Notes under the pieces: model-generated
What the model saw: only the letters and a program-made list of their open reading frames with translations
Databases searched by the model: none
Told to the model about the DNA's origin: nothing
Position numbers and translations under genes: made by a program
In this document: in pieces, positions 1 through 6,724 of the stretch
Numbering within the stretch: the stretch's first letter is position 1
Layout: every line of letters begins with the position of its first letter
Source of the DNA: DATJYV01 sp035499415
GTDB lineage: Bacteria > Bacteroidota > Ignavibacteria > UBA10030
Length of the DNA: 27,390 bases
NCBI GenBank assembly: GCA_035499415.1
Contig: DATJYV010000100.1
Location: 1 to 27,390, forward strand
Reading direction: 5' to 3'

Positions 1-398
1 GTTACACGTCATTCGGAACGCTGACGTATTCCTGGCCGGATGCGCTGACCAAGGCACAGCGGGCCGACGAGATCCTTCGCACCCGCCTCAAGGACCTGGG
101 ACTGAAATTCAATGAGATCCGGACGGAATATGTGGGATACAATTCATCCCACGGCCCGATCGCGGAGATGCTGACGGAGACGAACGAAGTCGTCCTCCGC
201 GTGGGGGTGCGCGGCGATGATTACGATTCGGTCGAACGATTTGGGAAGGAAATCGCCCCGCTGATTCTGACGGGTCCGCCGTCGGTGACGGGCTTTGCCT
301 CGGGCAGGCCGAAGCCCAGCGAGGTTATTTCCTACTGGCCCGCTCTTATGCCCAAGAGTGCGGTGAGTCCGCGCGTTGAAATGATCAGGCTGCAGTGA
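1..398 (+). CDS. AtuA-family protein, C-terminal part (5' truncated by window)
   Basis: The reading frame is open from the left edge (first full codon at base 3) to a TGA at 396-398, so only about the last 131 residues are present. The text around residues 43-75 of the visible part (YVGYNSSHGP, then a conserved VVLRVGVRGDD stretch) resembles the end of acyclic-terpene-utilisation AtuA family (DUF1446) proteins. That family is named from the citronellol/geranyl-CoA pathway of Pseudomonas, but most members have no proven reaction. The next gene starts at the base after this stop and encodes the small domain that often follows AtuA, which supports the call. The real start lies outside the window. 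The substrate cannot be told from what is visible. Confidence 0.72.
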   Translation, partial: YTSFGTLTYSWPDALTKAQRADEILRTRLKDLGLKFNEIRTEYVGYNSSHGPIAEMLTETNEVVLRVGVRGDDYDSVERFGKEIAPLILTGPPSVTGFASGRPKPSEVISYWPALMPKSAVSPRVEMIRLQ

Positions 399-719
399 AT
401 GAAGACGCGGCTTTTGAAAATATGCCATGCCCGGTCGGGCGACAAGGGCGACACGGCAAACATCGGGCTGATCGCGCGCGAGGCGCGATACTATCCGGTC
501 ATCCTGAAGCACGTAACTGCCGAGAGGGTGAAGGAGCATTTTATCGGCATCGCGCTGGGTCCGGTGGAGCGCTTTGAATTGCCGAATCTCTGGGCATTGA
601 ATTTTCTCCTCCATGATGCTCTCGGAGGAGGGGGGACGAAGTCTTTAAAAAACGATGCCCAGGGGAAGACCCTGGCGGCGGCATTGCTGAAGATGGAAAT
701 CGATATCGACGAACAGTGA
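399..719 (+). CDS. Small AtuA C-terminal-like (ferredoxin-fold) protein, 106 aa
   Basis: This 106-residue protein begins with ATG immediately after the TGA of the AtuA-family gene, so the two are probably translationally coupled. Near its N-terminus (about residues 10-26) it has the sequence ARSGDKGDTANIGLIAR, the hallmark of the small domain fused to or following AtuA proteins. A second conserved-looking patch, WALNFLLHDALGGGG, lies near residues 64-78. In some organisms this domain is the C-terminal part of a longer AtuA polypeptide; here it is a separate gene. No catalytic assignment can be made, and it most likely works as a partner subunit of the upstream protein. The end is a TGA at 717-719, 12 bases before the prfB start. 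Confidence 0.75.
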   Translation: MKTRLLKICHARSGDKGDTANIGLIAREARYYPVILKHVTAERVKEHFIGIALGPVERFELPNLWALNFLLHDALGGGGTKSLKNDAQGKTLAAALLKMEIDIDEQ

Positions 720-731
720 AAGACCCTCACC

Positions 732-1836
732 ATGTTTGAAGCACAGAAGGCGAGAATCAAAGAGGAACAGGAGCGTCTCCTGAACCTGCGGAGGTTCCTT
801 TGACATCGACAAAAAAGAAAAACAACTCGCCGAACTGGATGCGAGGTCGCAGGCATCCGACTTTTGGAACGACAATGTGTCCGCCCAGAAGGTCCTTCAG
901 GAAATTAAAATACTGAAGTCCTGGATCGATGTATGGAAGGAGCTGGACCGGCTTGCCCGCGACACGGGGTCGCTGGTGGAGCTTGCGGAGGAGACAAACG
1001 AGCAGGGGATCGATAAAGAGCTCGAAAAGGATCTCGATAAGATCGCAAAGGGCATTTCCCAGCTGGAGCTGCGGAACATGCTCAGCGGACCGGACGATGA
1101 GAAGAGTGCGATCCTGACAATCCATTCGGGTGCCGGAGGCACCGAGGCGCAGGATTGGGCGGAGATGCTGCTGAGGATGTACACGCGCTGGAGCGAACGG
1201 AGCGGTTTCAAGGTGTTGCTTGCAGATATGCTGGATGGTGAAGGGGCAGGCATCAAAAGCGCAACCGTCGAAGTGATCGGGAAGTATGCCTACGGATATC
1301 TCAAGGCGGAAAGCGGCGTCCACCGTCTTGTGCGAATCTCGCCGTACGACGCCAACGCTCGCCGGCACACGTCGTTTGCTTCCGTGTTCGTGTATCCCGA
1401 AGTCGAAGACGATGTGGCAATCGAGATCAGCACGGCCGACATCAAGGTCGACACATTCCGGTCGGGCGGAAAGGGGGGGCAGAACGTCAACAAAGTCGAG
1501 ACCGCCGTCCGGATCACGCACATTCCCACCGGTATCGTCGTCGCCTGTCAACAGGAACGATCCCAGTTCCAAAATCGGGAGCGCGCCATGAAGATGCTCA
1601 AATCGCGCCTTTACCAGCTCAAGCGGGAGGAGGAGGAAGCGCGATTGAATGCGATCGAAAGCTCGAAAAAGAAGATCGAATGGGGAAGCCAGATCCGTTC
1701 GTACACATTCCAACCGTATCAGCTCGTCAAGGACCATCGCACGGGGACGGAAAAAGGCGACGTTCAGGCGGTGATGGACGGTGACATCGACGATTTTATC
1801 AAGAGTTATCTTCTCGAATTTTCGGGAGGACGGTAA
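732..1836 (+). CDS. prfB: Peptide chain release factor 2, expressed by +1 programmed frameshift
   Basis: RF2 recognises UGA and UAA stop codons and triggers release of the finished peptide. The first 23 codons run from ATG at 732 to CTT at 798-800, where an in-frame TGA (801-803) interrupts them. Shifting +1 so that GAC at 802-804 is read next joins this to the long downstream frame, giving about 367 residues, close to the usual family length. The catalytic GGQ lies at residues 248-250 (SGGKGGQNVNK). The stop-codon recognition tripeptide, normally SPF, reads SPY here (VRISPYDANARRHTSF, bases about 1340-1375). The stop is TAA at 1834-1836, and the LolC-like gene follows after five bases. The frameshift is the well-known autoregulation: low RF2 favours pausing at UGA and slippage, so it should not be annotated as a broken gene. 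Confidence 0.97.
791..804 (+). promoter_or_regulatory. prfB +1 programmed frameshift site
   Basis: The purine-rich Shine-Dalgarno-like GGAGG core (about 790-794) sits just upstream of the slippery CTT codon (798-800), which is followed by TGA C (801-804). This matches the classical RF2 element (SD-like sequence, CUU, UGA, C), although the spacer between SD and CTT is TTC instead of the commoner TAT. Ribosomes paused at UGA slip from CUU to UUU and continue with GAC. The protein-level join (…NLRRFL then DIDKKEKQL…) reads naturally as the RF2 N-terminal coiled-coil region. Confidence 0.95.
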
Positions 1837-1841
1837 GAACT

Positions 1842-3083
1842 GTGGCCTCCCGTCGCTCGCGCCTGCGCGTTTCATATTTCGTCGCCTTCCGTCATCTGAC
1901 TTCTCGTCATAATCGCGGCTTCATTTCTTTCATCACACTGATCGCAGTCGTCGGCGTCACGCTCGGCGTCGCAAGCCTGATCATCACCCTCTCCATCCTC
2001 GGCGGGTTTGAGCGGACCATCAAGGAAAATGTCGTGAGCTTCACTGCGCACATGCAGCTTTTCGCCTTTCAGAATCAACTGCTGCCCGACCCGGAACGAA
2101 CGGTGCGGCGTGTGCTCGAGCACTATCCGGAAGTGACCGAGATGGCGCCGTATCTGACACGGGAGGGAATGGTGAAGTGCGGAGACAAGGTCGACGGCGT
2201 ATTGATCAAAGGCGTGGACCCATCGAACGACATTTCCGCCGCGCGCCGCCGGCTGGTGGGCGGAACGTACGACCTGGACGAAAAAGACGAGGGGCCGCAG
2301 ACGATCATCGTCGGCCGCCGTCTCGCGGAACAGATTGACGCGAAGCTCGGCGACCGGCTGTTGCTGTACGCGCTCGGGGGCGCGGACCTGTCTCTCTCCC
2401 AGACACGGGTCATGCAGTTCGAGATAAGAGGAATTTATGAGACGGGGATGGCCGAGTATGACGGGAGTTACGTCTACATCAACCTGCGGAATGCCCAGCG
2501 TCTCTTCCAGGTCGGCAAGACCGTGTCGGGTTTTGATATCATGGTGAGCGACCTCGACCGGCTTCCGGAGCTCTCGCAGCGAATCCCGGAGGAGCTGGGA
2601 TATCCGTATTTCGCGCGGACCATGCAGCAGATGTACCGGAATCTTTTTACCTGGATCGACCTTCAGAAGAAACCCATTCCCATCATCCTCGGTTTGATCA
2701 CCATCGTCGCGACGGTGAATATCGTCGGCACGTTGCTCATGATGGTCATGGAGAAGTCGGCCCAGATCGGCACGCTGCGCGCGCTCGGGATGGAACGGAA
2801 GGCCTTGATTCGGATTTTTTTATCCCAGGGCGTCGTGATCGGTCTCGTGGGAACCTCCCTGGGTGATGCCCTCGCGTGGGGGTTGTGCTGGACGGAGATG
2901 CGCTATCGCTTCTTTCCGCTCCCGTCGGGGGTTTACTTCATGACGCACGTCCCCATCGAACTCCAATGGACCAATTTTGCGCTGGTCAGCGGCGTCGCGC
3001 TCACAATGTGCTTCCTGGCTTCCCTCTTTCCGGCCCGATTTGCCGCGACACTCGACCCGGTCCGCATTCTTCGGTTCAGCTGA
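1842..3083 (+). CDS. LolC/LolE-type lipoprotein-release ABC permease (first copy), 413 aa
   Basis: This is an inner-membrane permease of the FtsX/MacB superfamily. Two such subunits plus a LolD ATPase extract mature lipoproteins from the inner membrane and hand them to the LolA carrier. The layout is typical: an N-terminal hydrophobic helix (about residues 26-50, FITLIAVVGVTLGVASLIITL), a large periplasmic domain of about 220 residues, and three more helices towards the C-terminus (beginning near PIPIILGLITIVATVNIVGT) with the FtsX-like ending. The start is a GTG at 1842, preceded by a GGGAGG-like ribosome site inside the end of prfB. The stop TGA (3081-3083) overlaps the ATG of the next permease. 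I cannot say which of the two is functionally LolC or LolE. Both could also serve a related exporter. Confidence 0.88.
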   Translation: MASRRSRLRVSYFVAFRHLTSRHNRGFISFITLIAVVGVTLGVASLIITLSILGGFERTIKENVVSFTAHMQLFAFQNQLLPDPERTVRRVLEHYPEVTEMAPYLTREGMVKCGDKVDGVLIKGVDPSNDISAARRRLVGGTYDLDEKDEGPQTIIVGRRLAEQIDAKLGDRLLLYALGGADLSLSQTRVMQFEIRGIYETGMAEYDGSYVYINLRNAQRLFQVGKTVSGFDIMVSDLDRLPELSQRIPEELGYPYFARTMQQMYRNLFTWIDLQKKPIPIILGLITIVATVNIVGTLLMMVMEKSAQIGTLRALGMERKALIRIFLSQGVVIGLVGTSLGDALAWGLCWTEMRYRFFPLPSGVYFMTHVPIELQWTNFALVSGVALTMCFLASLFPARFAATLDPVRILRFS

Positions 3084-4306
3084 TGGAATTCGAAACACTC
3101 GTTGCCGTCCGGTACCTTTTCTCGAAGAAACGCCAGGGATTCGTATCCGTCATCTCCCTGATATCCGTCCTCGGCATCACGATCGGCGTCGCCGCGCTCG
3201 TGGCCGTCCTGTCGGTGTTCAACGGATTTGGCGGTCTCGTCACGTCCATTCTGGTTTCGTTCGACCCGCATCTGCGCGTGGAACGGGCCGCGAGGTCCGA
3301 CCCCACGGCTTACGCGTCCCTCATCCGGTATCTGGATTCCAGCAACGCGGTGAAGGGCTATTCTCCCTTTGTCGTCGGCAAGGCACTCGTCGTCTCGCGG
3401 AATGTCAATCGCGTGGTAAATATCAAGGGGATCGACCAGGCGAGGATCGGAGACGCATCCGGATTGCGTGAAAAGATCGTGCTGGGGTCGCTCGATTTTG
3501 GTGGGGAGGGAAAAAACGGGATCGTGCTCGGCATGATCCTTGCAGACCGGCTGGGAGCGGTCGTCGGGGACACGGTGTCGATCGTGAGCCCCTCGGCGGC
3601 GGAACTTGCGTCGTCCCAGCTTGGCCTTCCGCTGATCCGCAGGTTCCGTGTCGTCGGACTGTACGAAACGAACAACAAGGACTATGACGGCTACTACGCC
3701 TTTACGAGCGTACAAAGTGCCGAGGCGCTCTTCGATGCGGGGAAGTCCATTGACGGACTCGAGATCCGATTGAACGACATCGCAAACAGCAATTCCATGC
3801 GCAGGCGACTCGCGTCCGCCTTTCCGGACTTCCGGATCCTGACATGGTTCGACCTCCACCGCGAGCTGTACACCGTCATGCAGCTCGAGCGATGGGCGGC
3901 GTACATCATCCTCTCGCTCATCATCGCCGTCGCTTCTTTCAATCTTCTCGGGTCGTTGACAATGACGGTGATCGAAAAGACGCGGGACATCGGGATTCTC
4001 AAGTCCATGGGGGCGACGAACCTCGCCGTGCGTCGGATCTTTCTCTACCAGGGACTTCTCGTCGGGGTCGTCGGGACAGTGGCGGGTATTGCCCTGGGCG
4101 TGCTGGTCGTCATCCTCCAACAAAAATACCATCTTCTCACGCTGGACCCGACCGTCTACATCATCTCCGCGATCCCGGTGGAACTCCGGCTGACCGACTT
4201 TATCTTCATCGCTCTCGCTGCCGTCGGGCTCGCGACATTCGCCTCCCGGCTTCCGGCCCGGCGGGCGGCAGACCTCATCCCGGCAGAATCGATCAGATGG
4301 GAATGA
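3083..4306 (+). CDS. LolC/LolE-type lipoprotein-release ABC permease (second copy), 407 aa
   Basis: This is a second FtsX-type permease with the same architecture as the preceding gene. Its first helix is near residues 22-46 (SVISLISVLGITIGVAALVA), followed by a periplasmic domain of about 220 residues and three C-terminal helices. The residues YLFSKKRQGF before helix 1 and the cytoplasmic EKTRDIGILKSMGA segment are characteristic of the LolC/LolE family. I chose the ATG at 3083, which overlaps the previous stop (TGATG), over further upstream in-frame starts because those would run through the preceding gene and add non-homologous sequence. The gene ends in an ATGA overlap with the ATPase gene. 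The three genes are thus tightly coupled, as expected for subunits of one complex made in fixed ratio. Confidence 0.88.
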   Translation: MEFETLVAVRYLFSKKRQGFVSVISLISVLGITIGVAALVAVLSVFNGFGGLVTSILVSFDPHLRVERAARSDPTAYASLIRYLDSSNAVKGYSPFVVGKALVVSRNVNRVVNIKGIDQARIGDASGLREKIVLGSLDFGGEGKNGIVLGMILADRLGAVVGDTVSIVSPSAAELASSQLGLPLIRRFRVVGLYETNNKDYDGYYAFTSVQSAEALFDAGKSIDGLEIRLNDIANSNSMRRRLASAFPDFRILTWFDLHRELYTVMQLERWAAYIILSLIIAVASFNLLGSLTMTVIEKTRDIGILKSMGATNLAVRRIFLYQGLLVGVVGTVAGIALGVLVVILQQKYHLLTLDPTVYIISAIPVELRLTDFIFIALAAVGLATFASRLPARRAADLIPAESIRWE

Positions 4307-5001
4307 CCCGGAGAAAGACTCTCTTGCGGGGCGAAGGCATCCGCAAGGAATATCAAACAGGGAAAAACGTCTCGCTCCAGGTTCTGCGAGGTGTGGACAT
4401 TGAGCTCCGTGACGGAGAATTTGTGGTTATCGTCGGGCCGTCCGGCTCCGGAAAAAGTACGTTGCTTCACATCCTCGGCGGCCTTGACCGGCCTTCGGAA
4501 GGAAAGGTGTTTGTGGACGAAACCGATATCTTTGGCATGTCCGAGGAGGGAATCGCCGCATTCCGTAATTCGACCTTGGGGTTCGTGTTTCAGTTTCACC
4601 ACCTCCTGCCGGAGTTTTCCGCGCTTGAGAACGTGTGCATGCCGGCTCTGATCAAGGGGGTCTCCCTTCGGCAGGCGATTCCGAAAGGTGAAAAACTTCT
4701 CCGTCAGGTCGGTCTTGAGGATCGCCGAAACCATAAACCGGCGGAACTCTCGGGGGGGGAACAGCAGCGGGTTGCGGTTGCCCGCGCGCTCATGAACGAC
4801 CCCCGAATCGTGCTTGCGGACGAACCCTCGGGAAACCTGGATGAAGAGAACGGACTTCACCTTCACCGGCTCCTCGCCGAGCTTTGCGAAAAAAGGGGTG
4901 TAACATTCATCGTGGCAACGCACAATCCCGACCTTGCCCGTCGGGCGACCAGGGTGCTGCGCTTGACGGACGGGAAACTCGGTGCAATCCGACACGGCTA
5001 A
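4303..5001 (+). CDS. lolD: LolD-type ABC transporter ATP-binding protein, 232 aa
   Basis: This is the cytoplasmic ATPase that powers the two upstream permeases. The Walker A motif GPSGSGKST is at residues 45-53, the Q-loop is FVFQFHHLLPEFSALENV, the ABC signature LSGGE is at 149-153, and Walker B ends ADEPSGNLD with D173 and catalytic E174. An H-loop follows (VATHNPDLA). The HHLLPEFSALENV text is typical of the LolD/MacB/FtsE group. The start ATG at 4303 overlaps the permease stop (ATGA); an ATG two codons upstream (4297) is an equally possible start. The length matches LolD. No terminator of its own is obvious until the hairpin at 5105-5134, beyond a new promoter. Confidence 0.9.
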   Translation: MTRRKTLLRGEGIRKEYQTGKNVSLQVLRGVDIELRDGEFVVIVGPSGSGKSTLLHILGGLDRPSEGKVFVDETDIFGMSEEGIAAFRNSTLGFVFQFHHLLPEFSALENVCMPALIKGVSLRQAIPKGEKLLRQVGLEDRRNHKPAELSGGEQQRVAVARALMNDPRIVLADEPSGNLDEENGLHLHRLLAELCEKRGVTFIVATHNPDLARRATRVLRLTDGKLGAIRHG

Positions 5002-5019
5002 TTTTATTTTGTTTATCTC

Positions 5020-5047
5020 TTGACAAAATCCCAAAATAAGGTAAATT
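5020..5047 (+). promoter_or_regulatory. Sigma-70-like promoter upstream of structured leader/ncRNA
   Basis: A perfect -35 box TTGACA (5020-5025) is followed after 16 bases by TAAATT (5042-5047), a four-of-six match to TATAAT. The surrounding 45 bases are strikingly AT-rich compared with the flanking coding sequence. A start of transcription about seven bases downstream would fall near 5053, which coincides with the first base of the outer stem of the RNA described next. Confidence 0.65.
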
Positions 5048-5052
5048 ACAAG

Positions 5053-5134
5053 TCGACCAGGACAACAGTAACTCCCCTGACTGTTGTTGCAGTATACGGT
5101 CGAGCCCGGCGTTCCCCCCAACGCTGGGTTTTTT
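5053..5134 (+). ncRNA. Candidate structured RNA: small RNA or attenuator leader
   Basis: About 82 bases between a strong promoter and a terminator fold into a compact structure. The outer stem pairs TCGACC (5053-5058) with GGTCGA (5098-5103). Inside it is a perfect 8-bp hairpin, ACAACAGT (5062-5069) with ACTGTTGT (5080-5087), whose 10-base loop is C-rich (AACTCCCCTG). The outer stem is followed within one base by a 9-bp terminator hairpin with a loop of six C. I do not recognise it as a known RNA family. It may be a free small RNA, with C-rich loops of the kind that pair to ribosome-binding sites, or a leader controlling the gene at 5158. The structure is read directly; the function is inference. 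Confidence 0.5.
5105..5134 (+). terminator. Intrinsic terminator (or attenuator) before the DUF3098-like gene
   Basis: The stem CCCGGCGTT (5105-5113) pairs with AACGCTGGG (5120-5128) with one G-T wobble. The loop is six C, followed by six T (5129-5134). Only 12 bases separate the T-run from the AAGGAGG ribosome site of the next gene, which is too little for a separate promoter. The gene at 5158 must therefore be reached by read-through or regulated antitermination. Confidence 0.8.
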
Positions 5135-5157
5135 ATTCTTAGACCGAAGGAGGTACA

Positions 5158-5463
5158 ATGGCACGAGCGGAAGCGAAGCAGCCACGGCGCAAGGCACCGT
5201 CGGTCGGATTGCCGTTCAGCAAAACGAACTACCAGATTTTCGGCGTTGCCGCGGTTGTGATCCTGGCGGGATACGTCGCACTGGCGCAGAGTCCCTGGGA
5301 CGGCACGATGCCTTTGGTGGTCGCCCCGCTTTTGCTTGTCCTGGGATACTGCGTGATTATTCCTTACGGAATACTGCACCGGAAGAAGGCGGCACCGCCG
5401 GCACCTCCGACGACGACTCTCACGTCACCGGGCGGCAAGGACCAGAATCTTCCGCAGGGATAA
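5158..5463 (+). CDS. Small two-helix membrane protein, DUF3098-like, 101 aa
   Basis: The protein has a basic, Ala/Arg-rich N-terminus, then FSKTNYQIFG, a first membrane helix at about residues 25-44, a short loop, a second helix at about 52-73 (VVAPLLLVLGYCVIIPYGIL) and a Pro/Thr-rich tail. The pattern of an N-terminal basic stretch, SKxNY and a second helix beginning with VAPLLL(V)LGY resembles DUF3098 proteins. These are small inner-membrane proteins of unknown role from Bacteroidota and relatives, often near cell-division or lipoprotein genes. The start ATG has an unusually good ribosome site, AAGGAGG at 5147-5153, four bases upstream. The preceding leader carries a promoter, a structured RNA and a terminator, so expression is probably conditional. 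The function is unknown. Confidence 0.75.
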   Translation: MARAEAKQPRRKAPSVGLPFSKTNYQIFGVAAVVILAGYVALAQSPWDGTMPLVVAPLLLVLGYCVIIPYGILHRKKAAPPAPPTTTLTSPGGKDQNLPQG

Positions 5464-5563
5464 GAGCCGGACGCGAACGGTCGTTTTCCGGAGCGATGGC
5501 GCTGGATGTTGAGGATGAAAACTGTATGCCGGTTCGCGGGGGCTCGCAAGTCACCTCCGCCAA

Positions 5564-6154
5564 ATGTCTCTCGAACTTCTCCAGCATTGGATTGATGCTT
5601 ACGGTTACGCCGCGTTAGTCGGTTCACTCGCATTTGGCATCGTCGGACTTCCCGTCCCCGACGAGACCCTCCTGGTACTCACCGGTTATCTTGTCTCCAA
5701 AGGAACGCTCGAACTTCCGGCTGCGCTCGTCGCCGCATTCATCGGCACGGGGACCGGCATTACGGTCAGCTACCTGATCGGACGGGTGGGGGGCGTCGCG
5801 CTCCTCGACCGATACGGGCCGGCATTTCGCATGACCCCGGATCGAATTCAGACTGTCCACAATTGGTTTTCAAGGACGGGGAAGTGGGTGCTGTCCTTCG
5901 GCTACTTCATCCCGGGCATCAGGCACCTGACCGCCATCGTCGCCGGCACGACCGATATCAGATATCCCACCTTTGCGCTGTACGCATACTCGGGAGGCGT
6001 CGTCTGGTGTTTGACATTCATACTCCTTGGGGACTTGTTCGGCGATTCATGGAAGGATATTCTCCAGGAAGAACATCGTGTCATCCTCACCATCCTCTGC
6101 GCGGTCCTCGTCGTCGTTGTGGTTGTCTCGTTGCTGAGGAAAAAGAAAGGTTGA
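5564..6154 (+). CDS. DedA family (SNARE-associated/VTT domain) membrane protein, 196 aa
   Basis: DedA proteins are inner-membrane proteins related to lipid carrier flippases; several recycle undecaprenyl phosphate or phosphatidylethanolamine and depend on the proton motive force. The visible family marks are the re-entrant-loop motif with an acidic residue (GLPVPDETLLVLTGYL, acid at residue 34) and the second loop containing GYFIPGIRHLTAIVAGT, with the conserved arginine at residue 120. Hydrophobic segments follow to a C-terminal helix and a KKK tail. The ATG at 5564 has no clear ribosome site; no upstream ATG/GTG start exists in this frame before a stop. A 100-base gap separates it from the upstream small membrane protein, and no promoter is obvious there. 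A second DedA-family gene lies at 8458. Confidence 0.9.
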   Translation: MSLELLQHWIDAYGYAALVGSLAFGIVGLPVPDETLLVLTGYLVSKGTLELPAALVAAFIGTGTGITVSYLIGRVGGVALLDRYGPAFRMTPDRIQTVHNWFSRTGKWVLSFGYFIPGIRHLTAIVAGTTDIRYPTFALYAYSGGVVWCLTFILLGDLFGDSWKDILQEEHRVILTILCAVLVVVVVVSLLRKKKG

Positions 6155-6261
6155 TGATGACACGGTACTGCCGGATGCTTCCGTGAGATTGACCCGGAAG
6201 TCGAAGGGAAGCGACCCTCGCATGATCCCTGTCCCCCGGTTTCTTTGCCTCCTCCCTCGCT

Positions 6262-6290
6262 TTGAATCTCTTTGAGCATTTCGGTATATT
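6262..6290 (+). promoter_or_regulatory. Promoter of tRNA-Lys
   Basis: TTGAAT (6262-6267) and TATATT (6285-6290) are exactly 17 bases apart. The expected start of transcription near 6297 lies about 15 bases before the mature tRNA 5' end. The same -10 hexamer at the same spacing recurs before tRNA-Leu and before rimP. Confidence 0.75.
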
Positions 6291-6311
6291 TGTCCTGATT
6301 AATTGACGGTT

Positions 6312-6383
6312 GAGCGTGTAGCTCAGTGGTAGAGCATCTGCCTTTTAAGCAGAGGGTCGGTGGTTCGATCCCACCCACGCTCA
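6312..6383 (+). tRNA. tRNA-Lys(UUU)
   Basis: A full cloverleaf is visible. The acceptor stem is GAGCGTG (6312-6318) with CACGCTC (6376-6382) and discriminator A at 6383. The D-arm contains AGCTCAGTGGTAGAGC. The anticodon stem TCTGC/GCAGA encloses the loop CTTTTAA with anticodon TTT at 6344-6346. The variable loop has five bases, and the T-arm is GGTGG TTCGATC CCACC. The 3' CCA is not encoded (the next bases are CGA), so it must be added after transcription. No intrinsic terminator follows directly; the next sequence is a repeat. Confidence 0.97.
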
Positions 6384-6453
6384 CGAATTCGGAATTGGGA
6401 ATGGGGAATGCGGAATGGAGAATAGGGATTGAGGAAGAGGGAATGGTGAATCA
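6384..6453 (+). repeat. Degenerate heptanucleotide tandem repeat, about 10 units
   Basis: Starting right after the tRNA-Lys discriminator base, the sequence can be cut into consecutive 7-base units close to GGAATGG. From 6391 these are GGAATTG, GGAATGG, GGAATGC, GGAATGG, AGAATAG, GGATTGA, GGAAGAG, GGAATGG and TGAATCA, with CGAATTC before them. The strong 7-base phase with point variation resembles short tandem repeats of the STRR type known from other bacteria. The tract is purine-rich on this strand and carries no open frame of note. Confidence 0.7.
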
Positions 6454-6587
6454 GAATTCGGGGATGAGACAGACGTGAATGCGTTGATGGGGGAAAATGT
6501 CATGAAGAATGTCAGCAGTGCCGGAAGAGCCGTCGGAGAGATCCATGAGGGCGAGGAAAATGCTGCTGACCGGTTGACGACGACGCC
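6454..6587. other. Non-coding spacer between heptad repeat and MITE-like element
   Basis: I see no gene, promoter or terminator that I can support here. A short frame from GTG at 6475 runs to a TGA at 6649-6651, but it reads into the inserted element and has no ribosome site, so I do not treat it as a gene. Confidence 0.5.
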
Positions 6588-6597
6588 TTCGGTGCGG

Positions 6598-6724
6598 GTA
6601 GTGTCCTATTTCCAAGCAACCGTCACCCCGAACTTGGTTCGGGGTCTGTGAACGTCAGATGCTGAAACGAGTTCAGCATGACGCTTCCTTAATACGTTGG
6701 AGCCCGCTGAATTGAGGACACTAC
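6598..6724. mobile_element. MITE-like insertion, 127 bp, perfect 10-bp inverted ends and probable target duplication
   Basis: The left end GTAGTGTCCT (6598-6607) is the exact reverse complement of the right end AGGACACTAC (6715-6724). The bases directly outside are TTCGGTGCGG (6588-6597) on the left and TTCAGTGCGG (6725-6734) on the right, identical in nine of ten positions. This looks like an aged target-site duplication. The interior holds no coding capacity but does hold a double-hairpin palindromic unit (6621-6683). Together this is what a non-autonomous transposable element looks like. No transposase is present in the window, so the parent family cannot be named. The element ends 16 bases before the -35 box of the tRNA-Leu promoter. 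Confidence 0.72.
6621..6683. repeat. Double-hairpin palindromic unit inside the MITE-like element
   Basis: Two strong hairpins lie side by side. The first is ACCCCGAAC (6625-6633) with GTTCGGGGT (6637-6645) and a 3-base loop. The second is ATGCTGAA (6659-6666) with TTCAGCAT (6672-6679) and a 5-base loop, extended by CGTC (6653-6656) with GACG (6680-6683). The unit begins with CGTCA and ends with TGACG. It resembles the dispersed intergenic repeat of the form CGTCATGCTGAAC… seen in many environmental bacterial genomes; that recollection would need a search to confirm. Confidence 0.7.

Noticed and set aside
801..803. In-frame TGA in prfB as a sequencing error or pseudogene
   Set aside because: The position, CTT TGA C context and upstream SD-like GGAGG are exactly those of the RF2 programmed frameshift.
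2933..4132. Long reverse-strand frame (399 codons) opposite the Lol permeases
   Set aside because: High GC at third positions leaves few stops on the opposite strand. Its product is rich in Asp, Arg and His with no recognisable domain, while the + strand encodes clear homologues.
5902..6384. Reverse-strand reading frame starting with MSVGGIEPPTLCLKG
   Set aside because: It is the well-known spurious protein made by translating the antisense of a tRNA gene (here tRNA-Lys); the rest runs antisense through the DedA gene.
6384..6453. CRISPR array
   Set aside because: The units are seven bases and contiguous, without spacers, and no cas genes are present.
6475..6651. 58-codon frame from GTG in the spacer between the tRNAs
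   Set aside because: No ribosome site, no recognised motif, and it reads through the left end and first hairpin of the MITE-like element.
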